Below, piece after piece: positions 36,545 through 47,945 of a stretch of DNA of 64,000 nucleotides; position 1 is the first letter of the stretch, and every line of letters starts with the position of its first letter. Below the pieces are notes generated by a model that was not told the origin of the DNA, did not search any database, and saw only the letters and a program-made list of their open reading frames with translations. The stretch comes from Coriaria nepalensis. Its lineage: Eukaryota; Streptophyta; Magnoliopsida; Cucurbitales; Coriariaceae. The stretch covers positions 201,001 to 265,000 of the forward strand of contig CP114490.1 of the NCBI GenBank assembly GCA_027186245.1, given 5' to 3'. Position numbers and translations under genes: made by a program.

Positions 36545-38820
36545 CGTTGATCTTACCTGATATTTAACACTCAACCCATTGCATCCGTGGAATGTTGTGC
36601 CGGGGAATGAAGAAAGTATGAACGGATCAATTTCTGTAAACTTTTCTTTGGATAACCACCATTCGGAAAATATTGGTAGCGGAATACCTCCTACACAAAA
36701 AAGACGTATGTAATATATATGGAACTCAAAAAAGTTTAAAGAGTCATGAAGTCCATAAACAGGAATTATCCATACCATCTCAAACCAACTGTTCTGATAC
36801 CGGTTCTTCACAAACTCCATGAGAAGCAGGAGTTAAAGACACTAGTGGCTTTATTCTTTCTTCATTACCAAGCCACCGCCCAATCACAAGCAACATTTCC
36901 CTAGACAAGCTAATCATAGCCACTGATCCATTTCTTGATGTGACAGTCTCAATCACTCCAATGCATTCTTCGAGGTTGTCAAGCAAACTTCTTGGATGAG
37001 AAGGGATATTAAAAAGCTGTTCTCGAATAATTCGACAGAGACTTTCCAACTCCGCAGAGCTGATTTCACTGGGTTTGACCTGGGAAATGGGATGGAAAAT
37101 CATACAATTTGATAATGCTCTACAAAGAAAGAAATCATAAGGGGGAGCATGACACTACCTCTAGCTCTAGGTGATTTCCAAACTGGGTTTTCAGATGCTG
37201 GGGACTTCCAATGCATCTTAGTCGGCCTCCAACCTTTAATTGGAACAGAAAGATATAGAATTATGTTCATGCTAGTAAAAATCTAAAAAAACATATCATG
37301 TTATTTTTTGGAAGAAAAAGCGATAAAAATACCATTATTCCGATGCGGGTGCAGAGGGCTTGAGCTTCATTCATACTGTGGGTGGTACGGATTACAGCTG
37401 TCTTTCCTGGCCTGGTAGAAATCCGAGATATCACCTCCCACATGAACCGCTTTAGCAATAGGATCCATACCTAGCACCAGTAATGATTTGGAAAGACATC
37501 AAATAAAGAGATCTTTACAAATGGAAGTAGAAGTAAAAGAAGCCATATATAGATTGCCATTACAAGATTTTTGAACCCAGAGTGAATAGTACCAGTTGAT
37601 GGCTCATCAAGAATTACTATAGAAGGATCTCCAATCATTGCAATTGCAACAGATAGTTTCCGCTTGTTTCCTCCTCCACTAAGGGAATATGACGGTTTCG
37701 AAGCATACCTCAACAAGTCAAACTCCAATAGCTTTTTCGTAACAATCTGTCCAGATATTCAGGGGGAATTCATGATCAAACAGATGGCATTTAAATTTAC
37801 AGCTCAAGAGACTTCTGCTGAATAATGGTTCATATGAATTTGAGAGCAGAAAATTGATTCAGATAGAATCCTGAACTTAATATGAATATCGATTTGGGGC
37901 AACAGAAAAAAGAAAAGATAATCCCATTTCAAATAAACTCAGGTTGAGAACATATAGTAAAACCAAACAAAAGTAAGTTCCATGGAAAAAGGGACAGTTA
38001 ATAAAATATTATATAACCAAAAGTCCTGGTTACTCAAACAAGAATCACTGTCGACACATGACACAGACAGCTGGGACTGAACATAAATATTCTAATTTAA
38101 ATGAAAATACATACATCATCTATCTTGTAGTCTGGAACTCCTTTTATTCTTGCATAGAGTTCCAGATGTTCCTGCAGCTTTGGGATTGGATCTTATATCT
38201 TTGCCCAAAATAAAAGCAGTTCCTTCAGAAGGAGATTCTTCTCCTGTACAGGTAACATATTTGTCCAATTATCCAACACTCAAAACATAAAGATACCTAC
38301 AGAATGCAGCATTCAAATCTTGGCATGGGGCTGTAACTAAAAAAAAAAAATTCTAAGAAAAAACTTATACCAGTTACCATCGCCAGTGTAGTAGTCTTTC
38401 CAGCACCATTTGTTCCTAAGAAACCAAAGCATTCTCCCTCCTGGACGGAGAAAGATAATGAATCAACCGCAACCTTCTTACCACAGAAACTTTCTCCTGG
38501 ATACACCTGAAAGTGGAGATAGGAACTGTAATAATTCATTTAATAGATGGTTTCATATCCATTATTATGGAAGTACTCTTTGTTCATTAGTAACAACCAA
38601 AACTGTGTAGAAAAATACCTTTCGGAGGCTACTCAAATAGATCATTGCATTATCCATAGAGCTTCCATCTCTTTCTGCTTTAACATCTATATCTTCTAGT
38701 TCCAAAGTAGCATGTTCTGAGGACGATTTTAGGAGGGGTTCCAAGTAGCTGTGAGGAGTTCCCCTGCAAAGGTTTCTAAGACTCCACCATTCCTTGGTTG
38801 TGGCTGGAGTCAACTTTTGA
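36545..38820 (-). pseudogene. ABCA1 relic (second nucleotide-binding half only)
   Basis: Segments match the C-terminal part of plant full-size ABCA1 in order: 38820-38619 (SYLEPLLKSSSEHATLE), 38506-38371 (Walker A in [16 protein letters not shown]), 38244 to about 38120, about 37745-37590 ([14 protein letters not shown] and the Walker B ILDEPSTG), about 37470-37335, about 37225-37160, 37080-36780 and about 36690-36545 ([17 protein letters not shown]). The lesions are clear. The third segment jumps from GKDIRSNPKAA to QEHLELYARIKG, losing about 20 residues that include the Q-loop. The signature reads SGGG with an extra Gly codon. One extra base after MDPIAK shifts the frame. The roughly 1,500 N-terminal residues and the last exon are missing. 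It cannot make a transporter. Confidence 0.88.
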
Positions 38821-39288
38821 GGAGACAGAGTTCGAGCCCAAGTGTTAAAAAGAAAGTAGCAAATACTCTGTCACAAGTAGGAACATCAAATTGGATCACA
38901 GAAGTCCATTATCACTGACCCTTTTTAAAATAATTCTATACTTCTAAAGAAATAGTTATAGCACAAATCAGGAAAGAAACAGAAATGTTCTTTCACTGGC
39001 TCAAAACTGACAAAAGAAACGGATTTGAGAAAAGATTTAAAATATAGGGGCTATATTAATAATTTGGACTTTTTTTAAGTTCAATTATTAAATTGTTAGT
39101 AAAAATAGCAAGAAAGAGATGAAAGCGAAAGTGGAAAGAGATGGAAAGAAATAGATATAGGCGTATAGCCACTATAATACTTAACTCGGCTCAAATATTA
39201 ATCTTTTGCCCTTCTTGCCCAAGCTCTCCATGAAAGCGATCAGAACCAGATGATGGGCTTCGCTGCAAAGTTTTAGAAGACTAAGGGC
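38821..39288. other. spacer upstream of the ABCA1 relic
   Basis: AT-rich. No upstream ABCA1 exons are found, so the relic ends here. Confidence 0.55.
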
Positions 39289-40472
39289 ATGGGTCTGCTC
39301 TTTGTCTTCTTCCCAGAAGAAGACAACCAGTCCGCCATGGTTGAGAATAAAAAGCTTCTTATCTCATCTCTCTCACCTTCATCTTCATCCTCTACTAAAG
39401 GGACCACTGCTTCAACTAGTGATAGCTCCAAGCTCCTCAACAAAGTCCAATCCGTCATTTCTTTCTGCGCTCTCCTCGTCTTCACCCTCTTCTCCTTCGA
39501 ACCCACTAATTATATCTCCGCCGTCAAATCGTTCCCAATCGAAGATTTATCTCACATAAAAATCCGACTATCAGTAACTACTCTCAAATCCCTGACTTTC
39601 GCTCGTCCTGGTTTTCTGCGACAATATGGAGTCGGAGAGAAATTACGGCTTCGACTCCGCCGCCGTTGACAGGTGCGCTACAAGGTATGGGAACCCCGAA
39701 CCCTCTACAGGCGAGGAACCAGAACCATGAACAAAGTCATTGTGTGCCACATAGTTGAAGATGTTAACGAAGATGAATTCCGGTTATTTCTACGTGTCTT
39801 GCATCGTTCTGGTATAACTTCCAAATCCAACGTCGTCTTCTTTTTCCCGCCCTCGTCGTTTTCTTCTGGGTTTAGTCCGATGATATTAGAAGAGAATGAC
39901 TTGTTCATGAAGCTCATTGATAGTAATCACAGAGAAGTACTGCTACTGAACAGAACGAGTCAGGACTTGGGTTCGTCTTTCGATGTGACTCAGTTTGTAA
40001 GGAAGAAGAAGGGGAAGGAAGAAGTAATGGGGGAGCCACTGTGGGGGATCAAAAGTAGTAGAGCGAGTTTCAACGAGTCGACTCGGATGACCCAGAGAAC
40101 TCGCTTTCCGGGTTCTTAAACCCGGTTCCGATGAGTTTGAGAAGGTGGGCTTGTTACTGGATGCAGGTCGGCCGAGTCCGACATAATTTCAAACTTATAA
40201 TGCTAGTGAATGTAAAACAGTCACTGCTACTCGGTGACCCACTCGGCCAGAACTCAGCCATTATAACGGGTGGTGCACGTTGGGTCCGTAGATTATCAAA
40301 TGCCATGGTCATAGAAATAGTTCGAGGGCTGATGCAACACAAGAGGAAGAACTCAGTGACCGGGTCTGGAATACTGAGTAAATTCGTGAGCAGTGAATTC
40401 ATCCGGAAGAACGTGAATCTGATAAAGTCAACCGAGTCTCGATCGCGGAAGTTAGTTCACTCATCAGATTGA
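39289..40472 (+). pseudogene. frameshifted copy of an uncharacterised plant gene family
   Basis: Continuous similarity-like coding moves through three frames with no introns. About 39337-39625 is Ser-rich with a hydrophobic segment (VISFCALLVFTLFSF). 39626-39730 contains SERNYGFDSAAVDRCATRYG. 39727-40095 contains VIVCHIVEDVNEDEFRLFLR and then LHRSGITSKSNVVFFF. 40095-40472 contains DDPENSLSGFLNPVPMSLRR and RRLSNAMVIEIVRGLMQHK. The pieces fit a single-exon plant family of unknown function that I remember as having an N-terminal membrane anchor. Three frame changes within 1.2 kb suggest a pseudogene. Assembly errors are a weaker alternative. Confidence 0.6.
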
Positions 40473-41332
40473 ACTCGAACTCAACTCGGAGCATAAAGTA
40501 TTCCTACGTGGAAACAGCAATAACGAAGAAGTTAAATCCGTTATTATGAAAGAAAACGAAGAAGCCGAGCAAGCATCGTCTGATCTGGATTCTTCTTATG
40601 TATATAATGACTGTTATCAAAAGAGAGAGAAAAAGGACCCATATATTTATAAATTAATAAAATAATATATATTTATTATTATAGTTTTAGGAGGGAAAGT
40701 AAAAGTTTTCATGCAGGGAATGCGAGGAGACGAGTGAGTGCATGGGGAGATGTGAAAACATTTAATCATATAAAATTTATTAAAAAGTGGACAAGAACGT
40801 GTTAATTTCGTGCCACCTCATCACATTTGAATTATTTTTTTTAATATTAATTCTTATTTATATTCTATTATTCTTTAACATTATAATAAAAAATTAGCAT
40901 CTAACCAATCATGAACTTCTTGTCGTCGCTGTTGGTTAAATTTCTTCAGGGATTTTGCTTATGATCCCAAGTAAACCTAATCTGCAATTGACATGAAGCA
41001 ATTTTATACAATTAAATTGATATATGAGCGTTCTATGCAACATCAACTTTCAACTAAACCGACATATCGTTCACTCAACAGTCATATGCTTCAATCTTGA
41101 TAATCATAGAAAGCAAGTTTTAACTAAAAGTAAGCTTATTATTTGATAATATGCCCACCATCCAATCTCTGCCTCATTACAATGAAGAAGCTTAATTCAA
41201 TCTGCGTACACAAAATGTTAATGCATGCCTTTTTTCCCATAGATGGTAAACGTTTAAAAATCATCCAAGAAGCTTGAGAAATTGAATGCTATAAAACTGC
41301 AAAATAAGATCGGAAGGGAAAGGTTCGAAAGA
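40473..41332. other. AT-rich spacer
   Basis: No gene is recognised. The right end is the CTU2 3' UTR. Confidence 0.55.
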
Positions 41333-44091
41333 TCAGACAGTTCCAATTTCTGATTCAGCTTCGCTGTCTGAGAGTAAGAACTCCTGTATTTCCTCCCTGA
41401 AAGTAATAAGTTCCAGAAAAGAGTCAAGGAACTTGCATTATTATGCTCAAGTATTCCTAGATGCTACCTCAAAGCCATCCCAAAACCGAAAAGTACTGCT
41501 TTGGAAAACATCAAAATAAGATATTTTACCTCAGCATATTCAGATTGCAATTTCCATTGTTGTTGCCATGACTGAAGTTTCTTGTTCCGGAAACTAATGC
41601 TTGTGGCAAAAGCAAATAAAAATCTTCCATTGAAGTGGGTCCCTTGGGTAGTATTTGAAACTGACAACTTGAGCAGAAGGCAGCACTAAAGAGACCAGAA
41701 CCTGTCTGCATATTCGTGGGACTATTTAAGGCTCTAGAGTCGGATTCACTTAGTGGACTATTGCATATTAAACAGAACGAATCCGATGAAATAGATTCAT
41801 TAGACTTGATGTTCGATCTCTGTTGACGCCTTTTGGTGGCTAAGGGAACGTTATCGTCCTTGATTTCTGGAATCCGGTTGAACTGAAATGGAGTAAGTTT
41901 ACCCGCTGTTCTTACAATTGTGCATTCACGAGAAGGATTTTCTTCCTGCAAGACATATTTCACACTTAGGAGTAAGGGTTTCTGTCAAGTGATGATATTT
42001 AATAGCATAACTGGTGAGTGACACCATGATATAAATGAAAACTTTGCTTTCTGAACAAAAAAAAGAAAGGAAGACAGTAACATTCAGCTGAAGCTCATTA
42101 GATAGTAACTCTCAAGTTATTCTGAAATCTAGAAGGAATTGATGGTTCACCAGTCTTACCAAAACTGTACTCAAAGTCACCTTCAAAAGTTGTTGGTTTT
42201 TTTTTTTTAAGAGAAACAAAAAGATTGGGATGCACATCAGGACAGTCCATCCCATCCTGCCCAATAGCTTTCCCAACTAAGATGAGAAAGCAAGAAAATT
42301 TTCTTTCAATCAAGTCATAGAAACCTATTTTTCCAATGGCTTTCTCAGAAGATAATAACAAATATTACAAATTCCTCAGATAAATTCCACATTTTACCTG
42401 CAATAGGGTCACAAATGATAAGACTAAACTATTGATTCCAGAGCATGATCCTTTAAGTAACTCTACAGTCTTTAGTCTGCCCTGCCAAGGTGATATAAAG
42501 AACTCTCGTAAAATGCAAACAGATATCCTAGTATAATTGAGATTCTGAGAATGTCCACATGAAAAAAAAAAAGATAAAGAAGCAGAAATAACAAACCCAT
42601 CAAGTTGGCACAGAAGGTTCAGTTCTTGTGCAAGACAGTCACGGAGAGGAAGTACCACTGGAACCGACCACCTTGCATCAACATATTGTATATCTGCTGG
42701 CAATGAATAGCCTTGTCCCTGTTAAAAGCAAAGTAAAATCATTCCCAAAAGAAAATAGTAAATCATAGTCACCAGTGTAGTTAATAGCTTTCAAACAGAA
42801 ACACAGCAAAAAATGTCAAAATTCAGAATTGCTCATGTCCCCCTCCCCTATTCACAAATGAATCTCAATATTAATATCAAAATGATTCCTTTGTACAAAT
42901 CTCAAAATGCCCACCTCAGAACAAGAATGATCCGTGGTTTTACCTGGGACAGACAAACAATGAGATTAAGATAAATCAAAGACGGACCTTAACAGTGGCT
43001 GATATAACATGGCAAGCAATCCTTGACGTGCAGGATCCAAGTAAAATTCTGTTATATCCACTTTCAATAGCAATCTGCAGCAGAAAAACATGACAAATAA
43101 GGGTTTCTATCCCTCATTTGCAAGATTACAAAAATTACTCAGCAATCAAAAGCCAAAACCTTTTGCAAGGACAACATTCGTAAATGATGAGTCAAATCTT
43201 CTTTTCCTGTCTCATCACTGATAGCACATAGTAAATTATTCAATCTGTTCCTTCTGTCAGTGAAATCGGAAGAGTAGATATCCTCAATTGGAACCACATG
43301 GAATTCTTTTCTTGGTGGGACTAGATTCTGCACAACTAATCTAAAGTCTTGGATTGCATCGTCAACTTCATCAGAAGGTACGGAACAAACGGCACTTTCG
43401 TCAATAAATGCAACTCCAACACCAAAGACTGGTAATGATCTATCTCTACTTGCTTCAAAATTCTTATGAGATCTTTGTTGCAGCTCATGTACAAACTGAA
43501 GAGCTACCCTGAGAGAATGATATATCCTTAATATTAAATTTATCTGATTGGATTTTGCAAATAACAGTAGTTCAAGAAAAATCAAAATAAGTGAATGAAA
43601 ACATCCAAAGTTCTTCAATTTACACTCACAAAACACTTAAATTTCTAACCAAATCAACGATAAATATTAAAAAAAAAAAAAAAGGAATCTTCTTCGGTCT
43701 AAAAAATCAACGATTACGAACAGCTAGTTAAGAGAGACCTGGAAGAAGGACCGCCAGAAAACGCAACGAGTACGTTATCAGAAGGAGAAATCATGGCGTT
43801 ACCGGTGACGGCCTGCCTGAACTTGCCAAACAAATTGCTTCTAAAGCAATCGCCGCAGAGACGCCCATCTTCGGTGACTCTACCGCCGGAAATGGGAGCG
43901 TTGACCTTGCACTTGACGCAGAGATCGCACTTATTGTTACCCTCCGAAATTTCATTTGTAGATACAGTAGGGGAAGTTGTTCTGGTCTTAGGCGTCGAGT
44001 CATCAACGCCTCCTCCTACTCGTCCATTTTCTTCCTCTCCATCCTGTTTTCCGTAGCAGTTGGACTGACAGGTCGAAGAATTGCAAGCCAT
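41333..44091 (-). CDS. CTU2: cytoplasmic tRNA 2-thiolation protein 2
   Basis: Seven exons: 44091-43739, 43508-43160, 43074-42988, 42718-42597, 42476-42398, 41945-41530 and 41396-41333. The protein is 489 aa. It starts MACNSSTCQSNCYG, as the Arabidopsis protein does. An in-frame ATG at 44133 would add 14 residues but is not family-like. A zinc-binding Cys region (CDLCVKCKVN, then LCGDCF) precedes the PP-loop-like FSGGPSSR and a second Cys cluster (FCLICNSP, FCSSCQFQILP). CTU2 pairs with CTU1 (ROL5) to thiolate the wobble uridine of cytosolic tRNAs for Lys, Glu and Gln, using sulfur carried by URM1. The exon 5 acceptor at 42477 was chosen because it alone gives DGLKTVELLKG in frame. It is head to head with RRP43. 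Confidence 0.92.
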
Positions 44092-44948
44092 GGATGTGGA
44101 AGATGAAGTGCTGGAACCTTGGGAATCAATCAATGATCAGTTAGGGTTTTAGAGTCGATTTGCCGCCGTAAGTAACTGTTAACGGTGCTGTTAGCGCGTG
44201 AAAAAGTTATACGTGGGTTTATTTGTAGATTTTCGACTATATCGGGTGTAAGTAAGGAGTTTTAAATAGTTTAGGGGTCCTTACAAAAAAGAAAAAGGAA
44301 AAGATTAGCTCTGAGCAAACCACACCGAACTGCGTTTTGGGAAAAAGCGGGAGCGACCGCTAGGGAAAGGCGCTTAAACGCAGTCTCCCTCTCACGGCTC
44401 TCTCTTCTCTTCTCTGCTTCATCTTCCTGCAGACTTCATCCCTGTTTTTCCATGTGCTTGGTAGGAACAATCTCTCTTTTTCTACTACTATAGTCCTCTA
44501 TTTTCACTGTTAATTCATCTGGGATTTTCTTCATCTTCTCCTTCCTCTTGTTTTTGTGTACTAATGTGTACGATTCAATGCTTGATGCTGTTTAGGTTTT
44601 CTTTTCTTCTCCTGATTTCTGGCTCATTTTACTATGGATTTTCTGTAATCTATGAACCCACATGAACAAAAAGAAAAAATAATTGATGTAGAAATCTCTG
44701 TATAGATTTGCCACTACTATTTGTAATTATACTGTTTAAATTTTGAATTATATCCAATAGCTTCAGCTGGAAACTGTAAAGAAATTGGAGAAGCAGCAAT
44801 AACAGAGCAAAATGCCAAATTGAACTGCTCTACTTATTCAAGAATTTGGGATTGGTAGCATATTTGGTTATAGGCTATAACTAAAAAAAGTTTTTCTTTT
44901 TCCAAAAAATCAGCGAAGGCAAACATTTGGAAGGAAGACAAAAAAAGA
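44092..44948. promoter_or_regulatory. probable bidirectional promoter of CTU2 and RRP43
   Basis: The two start codons are 857 bases apart on opposite strands, and the CT-rich leader of RRP43 probably begins near 44390. A 5' UTR intron for RRP43 (donor-like GTAGGAAC at 44461, acceptor-like TAG near 44760) is likely, so the true shared promoter may be only about 250 bases. No clear TATA box is seen on either side. Confidence 0.5.
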
Positions 44949-46848
44949 ATGGGGTCACCAAATTCATCTGGAGATTTATCATCACGAATGGATGTTGATG
45001 CTTTTAGACGCCTCTTCCCAGTTCAATTTTATGAGCGTCATCTCACTGAATCAATTCGTCCTGATGCTCGATCACTTGGAAAAGCTAGAGATACTACTGT
45101 AGCCCTTGGTTAGTTGATTTGTTTCAAATTTCTTTCTTCTTCTTCTTCTTTTCCCCCCATGAATCTGTATATTCCAATCCATATGTTGATTTTACTTTGA
45201 TATTCAATAATGAAATGTGAATTCTCTATTCAATTAAGGTGCTGTTGCTTCTGCCAATGGTTCAGCCCTGGCTAAAATTGGTTCAACTGTAAGTGTTTCA
45301 GAAACTTCTTGCTTCTTACCACCATACAGCTTATTTGTTTGAATTTTTTTGTTTAATATTCTTGTTCTTATTGAAGTCCAGTGATTTGATTATTGATTAT
45401 CATGCAGACAATGCTGGCTGCTATCAAAATGGAAGTCATGACTCCTTCCACGGAGTCGCCAGATGAGGGTTGCATAGGTTGATTATACTATTTTTATTCT
45501 TTCATTGTTTTATCTTTACGATTTTGATCCAAACAATTGTAATGACCCCTTTTCCCCTAACCTTTGTCTTTTCCAGCAATTGAGTTCCACATGCCTCCTA
45601 TATGCTCTCCCCTTGTTCGGCCCGGAAGGCCATCTGAAATAGCACCTGTTGTGTCTAAGCGGTTATCTGATACTATTTCCAGGCATGTAGTAGTTTCTCT
45701 ACCTCCGCCTTTCTCTGTTTTCCATTTTATATGTAAAATGGACTAATTCACTCTCTTGTCTGTCTCTTTTTTTTTTTTTTTGGCAGTTCTGGCATGATTA
45801 ATATGAGAGAATTGTCCCTTGTGAGTGGAAAAGCTGCCTGGATGGCATACTTCGTATGTGTTTCTACATTTATTGATCAAAATATTGCCACTAGCTTCCT
45901 AGTGTCTACTATCAATTTTTCTATTGAATAAAATAAAACTCATAATTTTATTTCCAGGACATATATTGTTTGGGTGCTGATGGTGCGCTTTTTGACACTG
46001 CATTACTTTCAGCAGTTGCTGCATTTTCTCATTGTAAGATTTTTATGATTTCACTCAGTTGGCTTCAATCCATATCTTGACTATGGATTAAAATTTTGAA
46101 CTGGGTTTTGGTTATTTGACATTTGAGCCAACTGTATTTTAGTTAAATCCTGAGGTATATTGGATTTGGAGTTGGATTAGCGTTTCAGGTAGAACTAAAC
46201 TGTTGGGGGCCAGATCGGCTTATAGACCCAAACTAGAGTTTTGAACGCTAATCCGATGAAGATTAGTACTAGTCAATCCAGTCCTCACATTTCAAAAAAG
46301 TTCTTTTCATTGAATAGTAACTATCTTTCCCATCCTATATTTCCTTGTCCTTTCAGTGGAAATTCCTATTGTTGCCATGGATAATGATGGAAAACTTGTG
46401 GTTTTATCCGAAGAACAAGCCGGAGGGAAGTCCGAAAAGGTGCCTTTCAATAAGGAGAAAAGAAAACTCACATTGACTACCATTCCATTCTCCCTAACTT
46501 GCATACTCCATAAAAACTACATCCTAGCGGACCCCACGGCAGAAGAAGAGTCCATCATGGAAACTATCATCACTATCATACTAGATTCATCTGGTCAACT
46601 CGTGTCCCTTTACAAGCCTGGTGGATCAGTCCTTGCCTATACATCAGCTGTTCAGGTCTGTATTCTCCCTTTGAAGGTCTCATCGTTAAATCACTTCATT
46701 TTATTGAAATTATTAGATGGAAGCTTATCAGTAAGATCTCTTTTGGTTGTAGGATTGTGTTGCATTAACAAGGCAGAGAGTGAAGGAACTGAAATCGATT
46801 TTAAACGAAGCGATTTTGGGTACTGAGATTGAGATTGAAATCGACTGA
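44949..46848 (+). CDS. RRP43: exosome complex subunit RRP43 (RNase PH-like)
   Basis: Eight exons: 44949-45108, 45239-45288, 45408-45477, 45577-45682, 45787-45853, 45958-46033, 46357-46655 and 46753-46848. The protein is 307 aa, the usual size. The RNase PH fold is recognisable from FRRLFPVQFYERHLTESIRP, then RPDARSLGKARDTTVALG, then YCLGADGALFDTALLSAVAA, to the C-terminal helix VKELKSILNEAILGTE. RRP43 (EXOSC8) is one of six ring subunits of the RNA exosome, which processes rRNA and degrades RNA in nucleus and cytoplasm. The plant ring subunit itself is not expected to be catalytic. Intron 4 uses a GC donor (AG|GCATGT at 45683). The nearby GT choice gives an early stop. Confidence 0.92.
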
Positions 46849-47945
46849 AAAAGGTCTTGGTCTTGGTGGATCCATCTTTAGGAAGTAGTGCATTTGCTGG
46901 TATATCCTCTGTTCTTTCTACTCGGATATCTTTAGTCCTGAAGAAAGATTTTGGAGAGTGGCTTCATCATTAAAAGCGGATTTTGGTTGGAGAGAGTTCT
47001 ATTTCATGCATTTTCCGGGATTTTAATCGTATAATGTGATAAGTTGAAGGGGCAAGAGTAGATACTGGTAAATTTTTCTAACATGATTTATCTGGGTATT
47101 GAGTAACAGAGATAATGTGATAGTTTGGCTTCATTTGTCTTTGGTTTATTTTCAGGCCAATTTACGTGCCAACGTGCCTCATGCCCTCCTCCCTCACCCT
47201 CTTTCAAAGTTGGGTTTGGGCTCTTCTAAGTTGTACCGAAGTAAAGAGAAGCTCGACCTCTTTAGCTCATAGGTTTGGCAAAATAAGTAGCTTGACTCCT
47301 TTTTGGACCAAATTCATAGGAATCAATATCAAGCAAATTGGCTAAACATTATTCATACATGATTATGGAAAGATCACCTAGACCTTTTAAGTGGCCACAA
47401 ATATATCCATCTGGTCCCAAAATCAATTAAAAAAGAAATCATTTCATTTTCATTTGGAGACAAAACACAAGAAGAAAAATCTTTAATCGCAACAAGGACT
47501 TGAGCGAAAAAAGTAATGAAAAATTGAGAGAAATCTACCTCATCACGATCCTCACTGCCACTCAATTCATAGAGACACTTTTGAGAATCCACCTCAACCA
47601 ATCAGAACGCAGGGATTGCAGCAGGAAAACCTCACTAGATAGATAGTAGTGGACCAGTGGTAAGTACGCTCTCTCTCTCTCAAGTCTTGACAATGAAACT
47701 GAACCTCAAAACTACAACTCTAATCATAAATTGTCTGACTACCCATTTCTCCACGTGTACTTCCCTCCACCACTAACCATCCAAGCCCAACTGTTTTCCT
47801 CTTTCTCGCTACTCTCCCCACATGAACATATAAACCCAGGATCCTTCAAGAAGATGAACAACAATTCTCTGTAAAAATCTAATATTTTCTCTCGAAGAGA
47901 GAAAAAAATCAAATCTCTTAAATCTTTTCTCTTTCTTTTTCATCA
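46849..47945 (+). other. spacer and promoter region of CHLH
   Basis: RRP43 3' UTR, then AT-rich sequence, then the CHLH promoter. No other gene is seen. Confidence 0.6.
47752..47834 (+). promoter_or_regulatory. G-box and TATA box of CHLH
   Basis: A perfect palindromic CACGTG lies at 47752-47757 and a good TATA box (ATATAAA) at 47828-47834, about 115 bases before the start codon. G-boxes bind bZIP and bHLH factors such as HY5 and PIFs, which fits the known light control of chlorophyll genes. Use of this site is inferred. Confidence 0.6.

Noticed and set aside
42098..42361. 87-codon open frame on the minus strand between CTU2 exons 5 and 6
   Set aside because: CTU2 joins in frame without it, and it has no recognised similarity. 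Treated as intron.
44092..44133. Upstream in-frame ATG of CTU2
   Set aside because: It adds a Ser-rich stretch. The family begins MACNSS, which is at 44091.
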